10,949 nucleotides of DNA from Chloroflexia bacterium (GTDB lineage: Bacteria > Chloroflexota > Chloroflexia > Thermomicrobiales > UBA6265): positions 1-10,949 of the forward strand of contig JAUIGA010000077.1 in NCBI GenBank assembly GCA_030430125.1, written 5' to 3'. The notes beneath the pieces are model-generated. The model saw only the letters and a list, made by a program, of their open reading frames with translations, did no database searches and had not been told where the DNA came from. Positions 1-5,429 of the stretch are shown one piece after another. Each line of letters opens with the position of its first letter. Within the stretch, counting starts at the first letter, position 1. The position numbers were made by a program, and so were the translations under genes.

Positions 1-1009
1 CCGAGAGCACCACCCACGCGCCCGGCGGCGGCGCCGGCGACCGTGACGCGGAGCCGGTCTGGGTGACCAGCCATGCCTGCCCGTCCACCAGCGTGCCGGC
101 GTCGAGCGGGGTGCCGAAGGCGCGCAGCAGTGGCCAGATATCGCGTTCCTGGACACCGGCCGGCGCGACCGCGACCCGGTACGGCGTTTCCGGCGGAATG
201 CCGGCCTGGCGCAACATGCTGCTCGCCTCCTGAGGATCGAAGGCGGCGACAGCCAGCGCCCCGTTGATCAACCGGGTGCGCGTCTGGAGATCCTGCGCCG
301 TCGAGGCCTCCTCGTCAAGGGCTGCCTGCACCGCGCCGGCGACGCGTTCGAGCACGTAGCGGGCCATGGCGCGGTGGTGCGGCGTGACCCCGCCGATGAG
401 CAGGGTGCGGTTGCGGGCCAGCGGTCGCTGAAGCCACCCGGTCGCCTCGAGATCGGCCGGCGCGGGAGGAATCGCCGTGGTCGTGCTGACGATGCGATTG
501 CCGGCGGTCGTCCGCACCACAAAGTCGAGCCCAAGATGATCGCTCAGGCTGCGCAACAGGGCCGACGGCGCAGCGTGCTGGCTGCGTTGCGAGATGACGA
601 TGCGCTCGATCTCGGTGCCGGTTCGCAGCAACTCGCCGCGCCGGGTGGTGAGCAGGCGGTTGAGGTCGCTCTCCAGCTCCGGCCCGATCCGCGCCGATCG
701 CAGGATGGGGATGGGGCTTCGCACCAGTTCCGTCGTGTCGAGCACGACCCCGGCCACCGGCTGGCTGGTGAGCTCCTGGATCAACAAGCCGAGGTTGAGC
801 GCCGATTCGGTCACCACGCGCTCCGGCAGCAGCACCAGCTCGCCGCCACGCAAGGTCGGCAGCATCGGCGGGGTCGAGCGCGCGGTGATCACCCAGTCGA
901 CATCGCGGTCGAGCGGGTCATCACCGATGTCTGGGTGGGGTGGTGTGTCGATGGAAACGAGATCGGTCCAGGCAATCAGGTCTCGGAGTGTCACCTCGCC
1001 AGTGGCCAT
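1..1009 (-). CDS. PucR-family transcriptional regulator, C-terminal end cut off by the window
   Basis: Reading the minus strand from the ATG at 1009 gives 336 open codons that run off the left edge. The first ~100 residues match the PucR N-terminal (purine catabolism regulator-like) domain: VTLRDLIAW at residues 6-14, RGGELVLLP at 54-62 and VAGVVLD at 85-91 are its recognisable signatures. Residues ~110-336 form the usual middle, GAF/GGDEF-like sensory region. The C-terminal PucR helix-turn-helix (HTH_30) expected in full proteins of 500-600 residues would lie outside the window. Family members are cytoplasmic DNA-binding regulators, often activating nearby catabolic or transport genes in response to small metabolites (purines, amino acids, GABA). 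The start is supported by a GGGAG ribosome site about 9 bases upstream (1019-1023) and by a promoter at 1074-1102. It is divergent from the ECF S-component gene, a possible target. The effector cannot be told from sequence. Confidence 0.87.
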   Translation of the reverse strand, partial: MATGEVTLRDLIAWTDLVSIDTPPHPDIGDDPLDRDVDWVITARSTPPMLPTLRGGELVLLPERVVTESALNLGLLIQELTSQPVAGVVLDTTELVRSPIPILRSARIGPELESDLNRLLTTRRGELLRTGTEIERIVISQRSQHAAPSALLRSLSDHLGLDFVVRTTAGNRIVSTTTAIPPAPADLEATGWLQRPLARNRTLLIGGVTPHHRAMARYVLERVAGAVQAALDEEASTAQDLQTRTRLINGALAVAAFDPQEASSMLRQAGIPPETPYRVAVAPAGVQERDIWPLLRAFGTPLDAGTLVDGQAWLVTQTGSASRSPAPPPGAWVVLS

Positions 1010-1073
1010 CGGCTGGGGCTCCCGTGTGCGGATTGATACGCGAGACACGGCGTCGTCGGCGAGTCCGATCATC

Positions 1074-1102
1074 ATCTTACGGAACCGGAATGTGCATGTC
1101 GA
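1074..1102 (-). promoter_or_regulatory. Probable sigma-70 type promoter of the pucR-like gene
   Basis: On the minus strand, TCGACA (1102-1097, five of six bases of the -35 consensus) is followed after exactly 17 bases by TAAGAT (1079-1074, four of six of the -10 consensus). Transcription would start near 1067, giving a leader of about 58 bases before the ATG at 1009. Assigned by eye; an unusually good match for such GC-rich DNA. Confidence 0.5.
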
Positions 1103-1138
1103 CCAAGCGAAACACCACAGGGCACACTCGCAATCGTC

Positions 1139-1157
1139 GCCTGCTGACCGATCAGGC
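1139..1157. promoter_or_regulatory. Small inverted repeat between the divergent genes, possible regulator site
   Basis: GCCTG (1139-1143) and CAGGC (1153-1157) form a short dyad between the two divergent promoters, where a regulator such as the adjacent PucR-like protein could bind. The arms are only 5 bp, so chance is a real alternative. Confidence 0.2.
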
Positions 1158-1178
1158 ATTCTGCACAAGGTGGACGTG

Positions 1179-1208
1179 TTGAGGCTGTACCCCGGTGCCG
1201 GGTATGCT
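1179..1208 (+). promoter_or_regulatory. Probable promoter of the ECF S-component gene, implying a leaderless mRNA
   Basis: TTGAGG (1179-1184) and TATGCT (1203-1208) are separated by 18 bases and match the -35 and -10 consensus at four of six positions each. Six to seven bases after the -10 lies the ATG at 1215, so the predicted transcript would begin at or within a base or two of the start codon. The lack of a clear purine-rich ribosome site before 1215 agrees with this. It also leaves no room for a riboswitch. Confidence 0.45.
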
Positions 1209-1214
1209 GCGGTC

Positions 1215-2090
1215 ATGAAAACGCATGACCGCGCATTGGCGGACCATCTTCCGGCCGGATTCAATGGGGTTCCATGGCTCACCCCGTCGCGACTGCTGCT
1301 TGTGGTGGCCACGGTCGTGGGTCTGGTGGGGTTCCTCTACCCGTTCCTGCTGCCGGCGGTCACGCCAACCGGCAATACCAACCAGGCGCGCGCCGGCGAG
1401 GCGCCATTGCTCGTGGCGCTGGTGACCGGATTCGCGATGGCGGCGGTGCTGATGGCGATGGCGGAGGACCACGCCGGCGGATCGCGGTCGCGGACGGTCG
1501 CCCTGCTCGGGGTGCTGGTGGCGATCGACGCCACGCTGCGTCTCGTGCCGACGGTGCTGGGCGCGTCGCCGATCTTCCTGCTGATCATGCTGGTTGGCGC
1601 GGTGTTCGGGGCGTCGTTCGGCTTCCAGATGGGGGCGTTGACCATCCTCGTCTCGGCGGTGATCACCGGCGGCATGGGTCCCTGGCTGCCCTACCAGATG
1701 CTCGGCGCGGCGTGGGTCGGCCTGACGGCGGGATGGCTGCCCCGCGGCGGCTCGGAGCGGAGGCGACTGGTGGTGCTGGCGGTGTTCGGGGCGGTGTGGG
1801 GGCTGCTGTTCGGGGCGCTGATGAACCTCTGGTTCTGGCCGTTCGGCGCGCCGGGGGCGGGAGAGACCGGGAGCCTCTACTGGACTCCCGGCCTGTCGTT
1901 CGGCGAGACGGTGGAGCGCTACGGCCGCTTCTACCTGGTGACCTCGCTCGGGTTCGACCTCTTCCGGGCGGCCGGCAACGTGGTGCTGGTGCTGGTGCTC
2001 GGCGGACCGATCCTGCGGCTGCTGGAGCGCTACCGCCGCCGCTTCGGCTGGCGGCCGTGGGAGGAGCTGCCAGCGGTCACGGACGGGTGA
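1215..2090 (+). CDS. ECF transporter S component (substrate-binding membrane subunit), solitary
   Basis: This 291-residue integral membrane protein has hydrophobic segments at about 24-50, 63-84, 95-113, 118-153, 158-175, 184-205 and 237-265. The stretch with FGASFGFQMGALTILVSA (131-148) and the GGMGPWLPYQM motif (152-162) resembles S components of energy-coupling factor importers, closest in feel to the CbrT-like group found in actinobacteria and Thermomicrobia. Such proteins bind a vitamin or related micronutrient and work with an EcfA/EcfA' ATPase pair and EcfT. No EcfA or EcfT gene lies alongside (both neighbours are on the other strand), so it would be a group II type solitary S component using a shared module encoded elsewhere. 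The frame stays open upstream to 594, but that part overlaps the pucR gene. ATG 1215 is chosen because the protein-like composition begins there and a promoter ends just before it. Substrate unknown; no riboswitch is visible to suggest one. Confidence 0.8.
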   Translation: MKTHDRALADHLPAGFNGVPWLTPSRLLLVVATVVGLVGFLYPFLLPAVTPTGNTNQARAGEAPLLVALVTGFAMAAVLMAMAEDHAGGSRSRTVALLGVLVAIDATLRLVPTVLGASPIFLLIMLVGAVFGASFGFQMGALTILVSAVITGGMGPWLPYQMLGAAWVGLTAGWLPRGGSERRRLVVLAVFGAVWGLLFGALMNLWFWPFGAPGAGETGSLYWTPGLSFGETVERYGRFYLVTSLGFDLFRAAGNVVLVLVLGGPILRLLERYRRRFGWRPWEELPAVTDG

Positions 2091-2517
2091 GCCGCACCAC
2101 CGCGCCGATGCTGACCACCGCCGCGACGATGTGCATGATCACCAGGGTGATGACCATCTTCGCCGGAGCTTCGCTGATCGAGAGTGGCTGCAGGAACGAG
2201 AGCACCATGATCGCGCCGCCGACGATGACCAGCCAGCGGGCGGGACGGCTGGTGAACCGCCGCAGCAACCAGTAAAGAAGCGTCGCGCCCAGCCCGCCCT
2301 GCGCCGAGGCGGCGACGACCGGCAGCAGCGAGATCGGATCCGTACCACCGCCCGGCGTCTCCACCAGCACCGACTGCGGGATGGTGTCGAGCGCCCGCGC
2401 GACGGCATAGACGATCGCGTTGGCGACGGCGGCAAGCAGGATCGCCGCGATGCCGGACTGCCACAGCGGCAGTGTGCCGGTCGCGCGATCGGGAATGCGA
2501 GCGATATCTGTGTCCAT
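2077..2517 (-). CDS. DUF6069-like four-helix membrane protein, copy 1
   Basis: This 146-residue protein has four membrane helices at about 21-42, 62-86, 94-113 and 119-142. The conserved face seems to be NAIVYAVAR (33-41) in helix 1 and PLSISEAPAKMV...MH (111-129) before and in helix 4. It resembles the DUF6069 family of uncharacterised membrane proteins. No enzyme or transport motif is visible. It is the second gene of a minus-strand pair: a GAGGAG ribosome site (2530-2525) lies seven bases before its ATG and only 29 bases separate it from the stop of the flavoprotein gene at 2547. Its 3' end overlaps the convergent ECF S-component gene by 14 bases. A paralogue lies at 4765-5193. Function unknown; linkage suggests it responds to the same MarR signal as the flavoprotein. 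Confidence 0.75.
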   Translation of the reverse strand: MDTDIARIPDRATGTLPLWQSGIAAILLAAVANAIVYAVARALDTIPQSVLVETPGGGTDPISLLPVVAASAQGGLGATLLYWLLRRFTSRPARWLVIVGGAIMVLSFLQPLSISEAPAKMVITLVIMHIVAAVVSIGAVVRLTRP

Positions 2518-2546
2518 GGGGGCGCTCCTCTCGTCGGTCAGGTGGG

Positions 2547-2948
2547 TCAGTCGCTGTTCGGTGCGTCACCGATACCCATCGAGGAGATCGAGGTGGGGGT
2601 GATGCGCATCCATGCACCCCGCCAGGCGGGTCCGTTGTGGCCGCTGGCGTCGCTCGCATCGTGCAGTGTGGCCGTGCCGCGAACTGTCACCGAGCGAGGT
2701 CGCCACGGGTTGGTCGAGGCGAGGTCGTCGATCACGATCGCGACCTGCGGGTTGCCCTGTACGTCGCGGTAGCGGCGGGTTCCGGCGAGGTTGTACCCCC
2801 CGCAGTCGATCGTGCCGGTCTCGGCGTTGTAGCTGAATCCGGTCGGGACGACGCGCGGCGCGGCGTTCCGGTCGGCGGTGGCGATGCGCGCAAGCGGCTG
2901 CGAGTCGAGGTAGGCGATCTCCTCGGCGGTGAATGTGGTTCGTGGCAT
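2547..2948 (-). CDS. PPOX-class, probably F420-dependent, flavin/deazaflavin oxidoreductase-fold protein
   Basis: This 133-residue protein has the split beta-barrel pattern of the pyridoxamine 5'-phosphate oxidase-like superfamily. LARIATADRNAAPRVVPTGF (19-38) is the classic first strand pair. Then come TIDCGG (46-51), the TRRYRDVQGNPQVAIVIDD block (57-75) and NPWRPRSVTVRGTA (80-93). These fit the group annotated as PPOX-class F420-dependent oxidoreductases (FDOR-B like), small cytoplasmic homodimers that use reduced F420 to reduce various compounds. The length is normal for that group. The start has a strong AAGGAGAAG site (2956-2964). It leads a two-gene unit with DUF6069 copy 1 and is divergent from the MarR gene across a palindromic operator, so derepression by a small toxic or redox-active compound is plausible. 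FMN or heme binding instead of F420 cannot be excluded; the substrate is unknown. Confidence 0.85.
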   Translation of the reverse strand: MPRTTFTAEEIAYLDSQPLARIATADRNAAPRVVPTGFSYNAETGTIDCGGYNLAGTRRYRDVQGNPQVAIVIDDLASTNPWRPRSVTVRGTATLHDASDASGHNGPAWRGAWMRITPTSISSMGIGDAPNSD

Positions 2949-2996
2949 GTTCGATCTTCTCCTTTGTCCTTGGCGGCGAGGTGTCCCGGCCGCTGG

Positions 2997-3025
2997 TTGA
3001 CGCGAGGCAGACCCACGCCTATGCT
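2997..3025 (+). promoter_or_regulatory. Probable promoter of the marR-type gene
   Basis: TTGACG (2997-3002) and TATGCT (3020-3025) are spaced by 17 bases, a good sigma-70 match (five and four of six). The expected start point near 3032 falls directly before the two dyads at 3035-3068, so a regulator bound there would block early elongation or promoter escape. This is the usual autorepression arrangement. Confidence 0.55.
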
Positions 3026-3034
3026 AATGATGAG

Positions 3035-3068
3035 GCACCTAACAGATAGATGCCTAACAGTTAGGCAT
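3035..3068. promoter_or_regulatory. Two overlapping dyads, probable MarR operator
   Basis: Positions 3050-3068 read ATGCCTAACAGTTAGGCAT, a perfect palindrome with 9-bp arms around one central base at 3059. An imperfect partner (seven of nine arm positions paired) spans 3035-3053 with its centre at 3044, 15 bases away. The word CCTAACAG recurs directly at 3038-3045 and 3053-3060. Size and symmetry suit a MarR dimer. The AT-rich motif stands out from the GC-rich surroundings. It lies after the predicted marR start point and over the weak -10 region of the opposite promoter, so one regulator could control both sides. Confidence 0.7.
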
Positions 3069-3087
3069 AGATCGATCTTCCTGTCAA
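3059..3087 (-). promoter_or_regulatory. Possible promoter of the flavoprotein/DUF6069 operon
   Basis: The minus strand carries a perfect -35 hexamer TTGACA (3087-3082). At 17-18 bases only poor -10 matches occur (CTAACT or TAACTG), and these are inside the perfect palindrome. If used, the operator would cover the -10 element. The weak -10 makes this tentative. Confidence 0.35.
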
Positions 3088-3102
3088 GAGGGTGCGTGTT
3101 CC

Positions 3103-3555
3103 ATGAGCCCAACCGACCGCTGGCGCATCAACCTGCTGATCCGTACCCTGGCGACGCGCCACCGCACCTGCGCGACCGTGCGACTTCGGCGAATCGGGCT
3201 CTATCCGGGGCAGGAGACGGTGTTGCTGGCGCTCGATCGCTTCGGCTCGATGACGCAGCGGCAGCTGGTTGAGCGTATCGGTGTCGAGCCGCCCACACTC
3301 TCGGCGGTTGCCAGCAAGCTCGAGGCGGCGGGGTACATCGCGCGGAAACCGTGTCCTGGCGACCGTCGCTCGACGCTGGTGTCGCTCACCGAGCGAGGGC
3401 GGGCGCTGCTGCCGGATATCCGCGAGATCGGTCTTGACCTGGCCGAGGTGACGCTGAACGGCATGGATGCCGAGCAGGTCGAGACCTTGATGGCGGGTTT
3501 GCGACACGCCATCGGGAATCTTGAGAATGAAGACGCGACTCGGTCTCGGTGCTGA
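3103..3555 (+). CDS. MarR-family transcriptional regulator
   Basis: The 150-residue protein has the full MarR winged-helix domain: GLYPGQETVLLAL (32-44) leads in, MTQRQLVERIGVEPPTLSAV (50-69) gives the helix-turn-helix, SKLEAAGYIARK (71-82) follows, and DRRSTLVSLTERGRAL (87-102) is the beta wing. The flanking helices 5-30 and 105-142 would form the dimer interface. MarR proteins are cytoplasmic dimers that leave palindromic operators when they bind phenolic or otherwise toxic ligands or are oxidised. A single Cys (23) lies in the N-terminal helix, and another is the last residue. The start has a modest GAGGG ribosome site (3088-3092) ten bases upstream. The gene is divergent from the flavoprotein and DUF6069 copy 1, with paired dyads in the shared spacer, so autorepression and control of that operon are likely. 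Confidence 0.93.
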   Translation: MSPTDRWRINLLIRTLATRHRTCATVRLRRIGLYPGQETVLLALDRFGSMTQRQLVERIGVEPPTLSAVASKLEAAGYIARKPCPGDRRSTLVSLTERGRALLPDIREIGLDLAEVTLNGMDAEQVETLMAGLRHAIGNLENEDATRSRC

Positions 3556-3585
3556 CCGGGCGACGGCGGTAGCTGTCACATGAAG

Positions 3586-3626
3586 CCGGCGGGATGCCGG
3601 CGCCGTCCTCGCCAGCATCCCGCCGG
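3586..3626. terminator. GC-rich hairpin between convergent genes, possible two-way terminator
   Basis: CCGGCGGGATGC (3586-3597) pairs perfectly with GCATCCCGCCGG (3615-3626), a 12-bp stem with a 17-base loop. It sits 30 bases after the marR stop and 50 bases past the stop of the convergent small gene. No T-run follows on either side, so it is not a classical intrinsic terminator, but position and strength suggest a role in ending or protecting both transcripts. Confidence 0.5.
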
Positions 3627-3676
3627 TTCCACGCGTGTCGACCAGGGCGGTCCTCGCGCAAGAATCGGATGGTGCA

Positions 3677-3922
3677 TCACACGGTGGCGCGTCCGGGGGC
3701 TTCGGTCGCGGCCGTGTCTCCAGGGAGCTCCGGCTTCACCGGCGCGATGCGCGCGCTGAGTCCGTACAACGCCCTGGCGGCGAGCTGGCGCAGCATCGGC
3801 ACCGGTCCGCGAACTGCCTGCGTCTCCCCGAAGTAGTGGTGGCGATCAGGAGCGTTGCGCTGCAGCTCCTCCTGGATCATGGTGTCGTGAATCAGTTGTG
3901 TGGTGCCGAAGTGCTGATACAT
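3677..3922 (-). CDS. Small protein of unknown function (81 residues) next to MerR
   Basis: No family is recognised with confidence. The chosen ATG at 3922 gives a protein starting MYQHFGTTQLIHDTMIQEEL, with an amphipathic acidic start, the stretch MLRQLAARALYGLSARI (50-66), which could be a helix, and a proline/alanine-rich tail. There is no signal peptide and no cysteine. An AAAGGA ribosome site (3937-3932) lies nine bases before this ATG; the frame is open further up to 4015, but that extension is Arg/Pro-rich, lacks such a site and looks non-coding. The gene is 130 bases downstream of the merR stop on the same strand, so it may be co-transcribed and be a MerR target. Short proteins of similar start (MY...) are familiar as hypotheticals in actinobacterial and Thermomicrobia genomes, but this is only an impression. 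Confidence 0.55.
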   Translation of the reverse strand: MYQHFGTTQLIHDTMIQEELQRNAPDRHHYFGETQAVRGPVPMLRQLAARALYGLSARIAPVKPELPGDTAATEAPGRATV

Positions 3923-3931
3923 GGATGCAGG

Positions 3932-3937
3932 TCCTTT
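3932..3937 (-). promoter_or_regulatory. Ribosome binding site deciding the start of the 81-residue protein
   Basis: AAAGGA on the minus strand, nine bases before the ATG at 3922, supports that start over the upstream ATGs at 3940 and 4015. The site itself lies within the codons that the longer reading would translate. Confidence 0.55.
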
Positions 3938-4052
3938 CATGGTGCCTGGTGCCCGCTTCGGGGCGCAGTTTTCCCTGACCCGCGGCCGTGTTCGTCCGCG
4001 AGCTGCTGTGTACATTGAGATGTCGTCGGCGAAAGTCCGTCCGAAACGGCGG

Positions 4053-4475
4053 TCAGGCGGTGTCTCGCACCGATTCCTCGATGCGGACCGGTGTCGCGGT
4101 GGCGACCGAGTCGTAGGCGGCGATCTTGGCGTCGACCGCGTCCAGCGTGTGCTCGAGCTCGGCGATCTGTGACTTGATGGACTCCCGGTGGCGCCTGAGG
4201 ATTGCCAGCCGCATCGGGACTGTCTCGTCGCCCGACTTCATCAGGTCCGCCATGCGCTTCATGTCGGCGATCGGCATCCCCGTCCCGCGCAGGCGGCCGA
4301 GGAACGCCAGCCAGCCGACCGCGTCCATCGAGTAGCGGCGGTGCCCGCTTTCGGCGCGCTCGACCGGGATCATCAGCCCGATCCGCTCGTAGTACCGCAG
4401 GGTGTGCGGGCTCATGCCGGTCGCTTCACTTACTTCGCTGATCGTCAGCCACGGCCCGGTTCCTGTGTGGGTCAT
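4053..4475 (-). CDS. MerR-family transcriptional regulator without cysteines
   Basis: This 140-residue protein has the MerR DNA-binding domain at 9-75: LTISEVSEATGMSPHTLRYY (10-29) with the family's RYYERIGL signature, then the wing ESGHRRYSMD (42-51). A long coiled-coil dimer helix follows at about 88-120 (RLAILRRHRESIKSQIAELEH region). There is no cysteine anywhere, so the metal binding of MerR/CueR/ZntR and the iron-sulfur sensing of SoxR are excluded. It resembles the short AdhR/NmlR-like members that control reductases and stress genes. MerR dimers untwist promoters with 19-bp spacers; such a promoter lies just upstream (4502-4532), indicating autoregulation. The ATG has a consensus AAAGGAGG site (4482-4489) six bases upstream. 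Downstream on the same strand is the 81-residue protein; upstream, 289 bases away, is DUF6069 copy 2. Inducer unknown. Confidence 0.93.
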   Translation of the reverse strand: MTHTGTGPWLTISEVSEATGMSPHTLRYYERIGLMIPVERAESGHRRYSMDAVGWLAFLGRLRGTGMPIADMKRMADLMKSGDETVPMRLAILRRHRESIKSQIAELEHTLDAVDAKIAAYDSVATATPVRIEESVRDTA

Positions 4476-4501
4476 GATGGGCCTCCTTTCACTCTGGGAC
4501 G

Positions 4502-4532
4502 ATTGTGCCGCTTAGAGCGCGCTCCATGTCAA
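4502..4532 (-). promoter_or_regulatory. MerR-type promoter/operator with 19-bp spacer
   Basis: On the minus strand TTGACA (4532-4527) is a perfect -35, followed after 19 bases by CACAAT (4507-4502), four of six for -10. The spacer contains the perfect palindrome GAGCGCGCTC (4515-4524). A 19-bp spacer with a central dyad is the hallmark of promoters activated by MerR-family proteins. The start point would be about 4495, leaving a 20-base leader that holds the ribosome site. Likely autoregulatory for merR and any co-transcribed gene. Confidence 0.7.
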
Positions 4533-4764
4533 GATGTGGATAACTTTCCGTCGGGCGTACCGCGTGTCCGGCGTCTGCCGGCCGTTCGTCGCTGGGTGAC
4601 AGCGGCTCCGTGGTGCGATGGCCGGCTGGCGATCCAGAAAGTTCCAGCTACATGGATCTTAGGGCTTCTCCCTGGGACAAGGTCAAGTGGCATGCGTCGC
4701 TTGCGTGCCTGGGCGATGCGTCGCGGGGCGAGCCACATGACTGGAGCCGTCACCGGATGTGCGA

Positions 4765-5193
4765 TCAGGCAATGCGCGACAGCCGCGTCAGGCACCACCA
4801 CGCGATGGCCGCCGTGGCGCCGTGCATCAGCAGCAGCGAGACGACGAGGCCGGCCGGGGCGTCCGCGATGCCGAGCGGCGCCTGCAACGACGTCGCGGCC
4901 ACGATGGCGGCGAGGATGGTGAAGTTGCGGACCGGGTGTTGCGAGAGCCGCGCGAACAGTCCCATGGCGAGTGTCGCGACGCTGATCGTGAGGACGCAGG
5001 CGGCGATGATCGCCGGAATTCCGACGCTCTCGGCGTCGGCGGGGAGGTCGTCAGGAACCGCGCCGGTCACTCGCGCGACCGAGTAGATTACCACATCGGC
5101 GACGATAGCGGCAACCACCGCGACCGCCCCGGCAAGCGCGAGCCTCGTCGGGGTTGTGCGGTAGTCATCAGGTCGGACGATGGTCTCGGTCAC
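4765..5193 (-). CDS. DUF6069-like four-helix membrane protein, copy 2
   Basis: This 142-residue protein has membrane helices at about 18-43, 58-82, 90-110 and 113-136. It aligns with copy 1 at 2077-2517 without gaps in the key parts: DVVIYSVAR (33-41) against NAIVYAVAR (33-41), and APLGIADAPAGLV...LMH against QPLSISEAPAKMV...IMH. Identity elsewhere is low, so the duplication is old or the two came separately. The start is GTG (5193) with GAGG (5202-5199) five bases before it; no ATG suits. It stands alone on the minus strand, 236 bases below the 3' end of the 893-codon gene and 289 bases above merR. No function is known for the family; none can be read from motifs. Confidence 0.75.
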   Translation of the reverse strand: MTETIVRPDDYRTTPTRLALAGAVAVVAAIVADVVIYSVARVTGAVPDDLPADAESVGIPAIIAACVLTISVATLAMGLFARLSQHPVRNFTILAAIVAATSLQAPLGIADAPAGLVVSLLLMHGATAAIAWWCLTRLSRIA

Positions 5194-5308
5194 GGCGACC
5201 TCGCTTCACGGCGATCAACAGCGGTGTGTGCCGACCATCGTACCGCGTCGAGATACGAGCATGACGACCCTGGCGTATCGGTGGCAGGGGCACACGTTGG
5301 GAGCGAAG

Positions 5309-5380
5309 GTAGGGGAGGGCTTGCCCGCGCTCAGCAGCGCCATGGAATGTCAACGCTGGCGCGGGCAAGCCCTCCCCTAC
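5309..5380. repeat. Perfect stem-loop repeat, copy 1
   Basis: The arms 5309-5330 (starting GTAGGGGAGGGC) and 5359-5380 (ending CCTCCCCTAC) are perfect 22-bp reverse complements around a 28-base centre. The centre can extend the stem further (CAGCG 5335-5339 with CGCTG 5354-5358). There is no T-run. It lies 50 bases past the stop of the 893-codon gene and over 100 bases before DUF6069 copy 2. A decayed copy at 8977-9047 shows it is a dispersed element (REP/MITE-like) rather than only a terminator. Confidence 0.85.
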
Positions 5381-5429
5381 GGCGGCTATCCTGCCCGGGG
5401 CGACTTGTGGGTGAGGCTGTGGTTGGTGT

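Noticed and set aside
374..1036. Plus-strand open frame of 220 codons
   Set aside because: Gln/Arg/His-rich shadow of the PucR-like gene on the other strand; no ribosome site or family resemblance.
594..1214. Long upstream extension of the ECF S-component frame
   Set aside because: It is Ser/Arg-rich without family resemblance and lies antisense to the clearly PucR-like protein; a promoter and a better start occur at 1179-1215.
1010..1214. Riboswitch (cobalamin or thiamine) ahead of the transporter gene
   Set aside because: No conserved riboswitch boxes seen and the predicted start point leaves no leader.
1274..2275. Plus-strand open frame of 333 codons overlapping the S component
   Set aside because: Gly/Ala/Arg-rich composition typical of an out-of-frame reading of GC-rich DNA; the membrane protein in the other frame is convincing.
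3035..3068. CRISPR or insertion-sequence end
   Set aside because: Only two overlapping dyads between divergent genes, no spacers and no transposase; the operator reading fits better.
2131..3272. Overlapping plus-strand frames (2131-2772, 2472-3272)
   Set aside because: Antisense to DUF6069 copy 1 and the flavoprotein, which have good ribosome sites and family matches.
4529..4801. Minus-strand 90-codon frame between DUF6069 copy 2 and merR
   Set aside because: No ribosome site or recognisable pattern, overlaps the end of DUF6069 copy 2 and the MerR-type promoter; treated as spacer.
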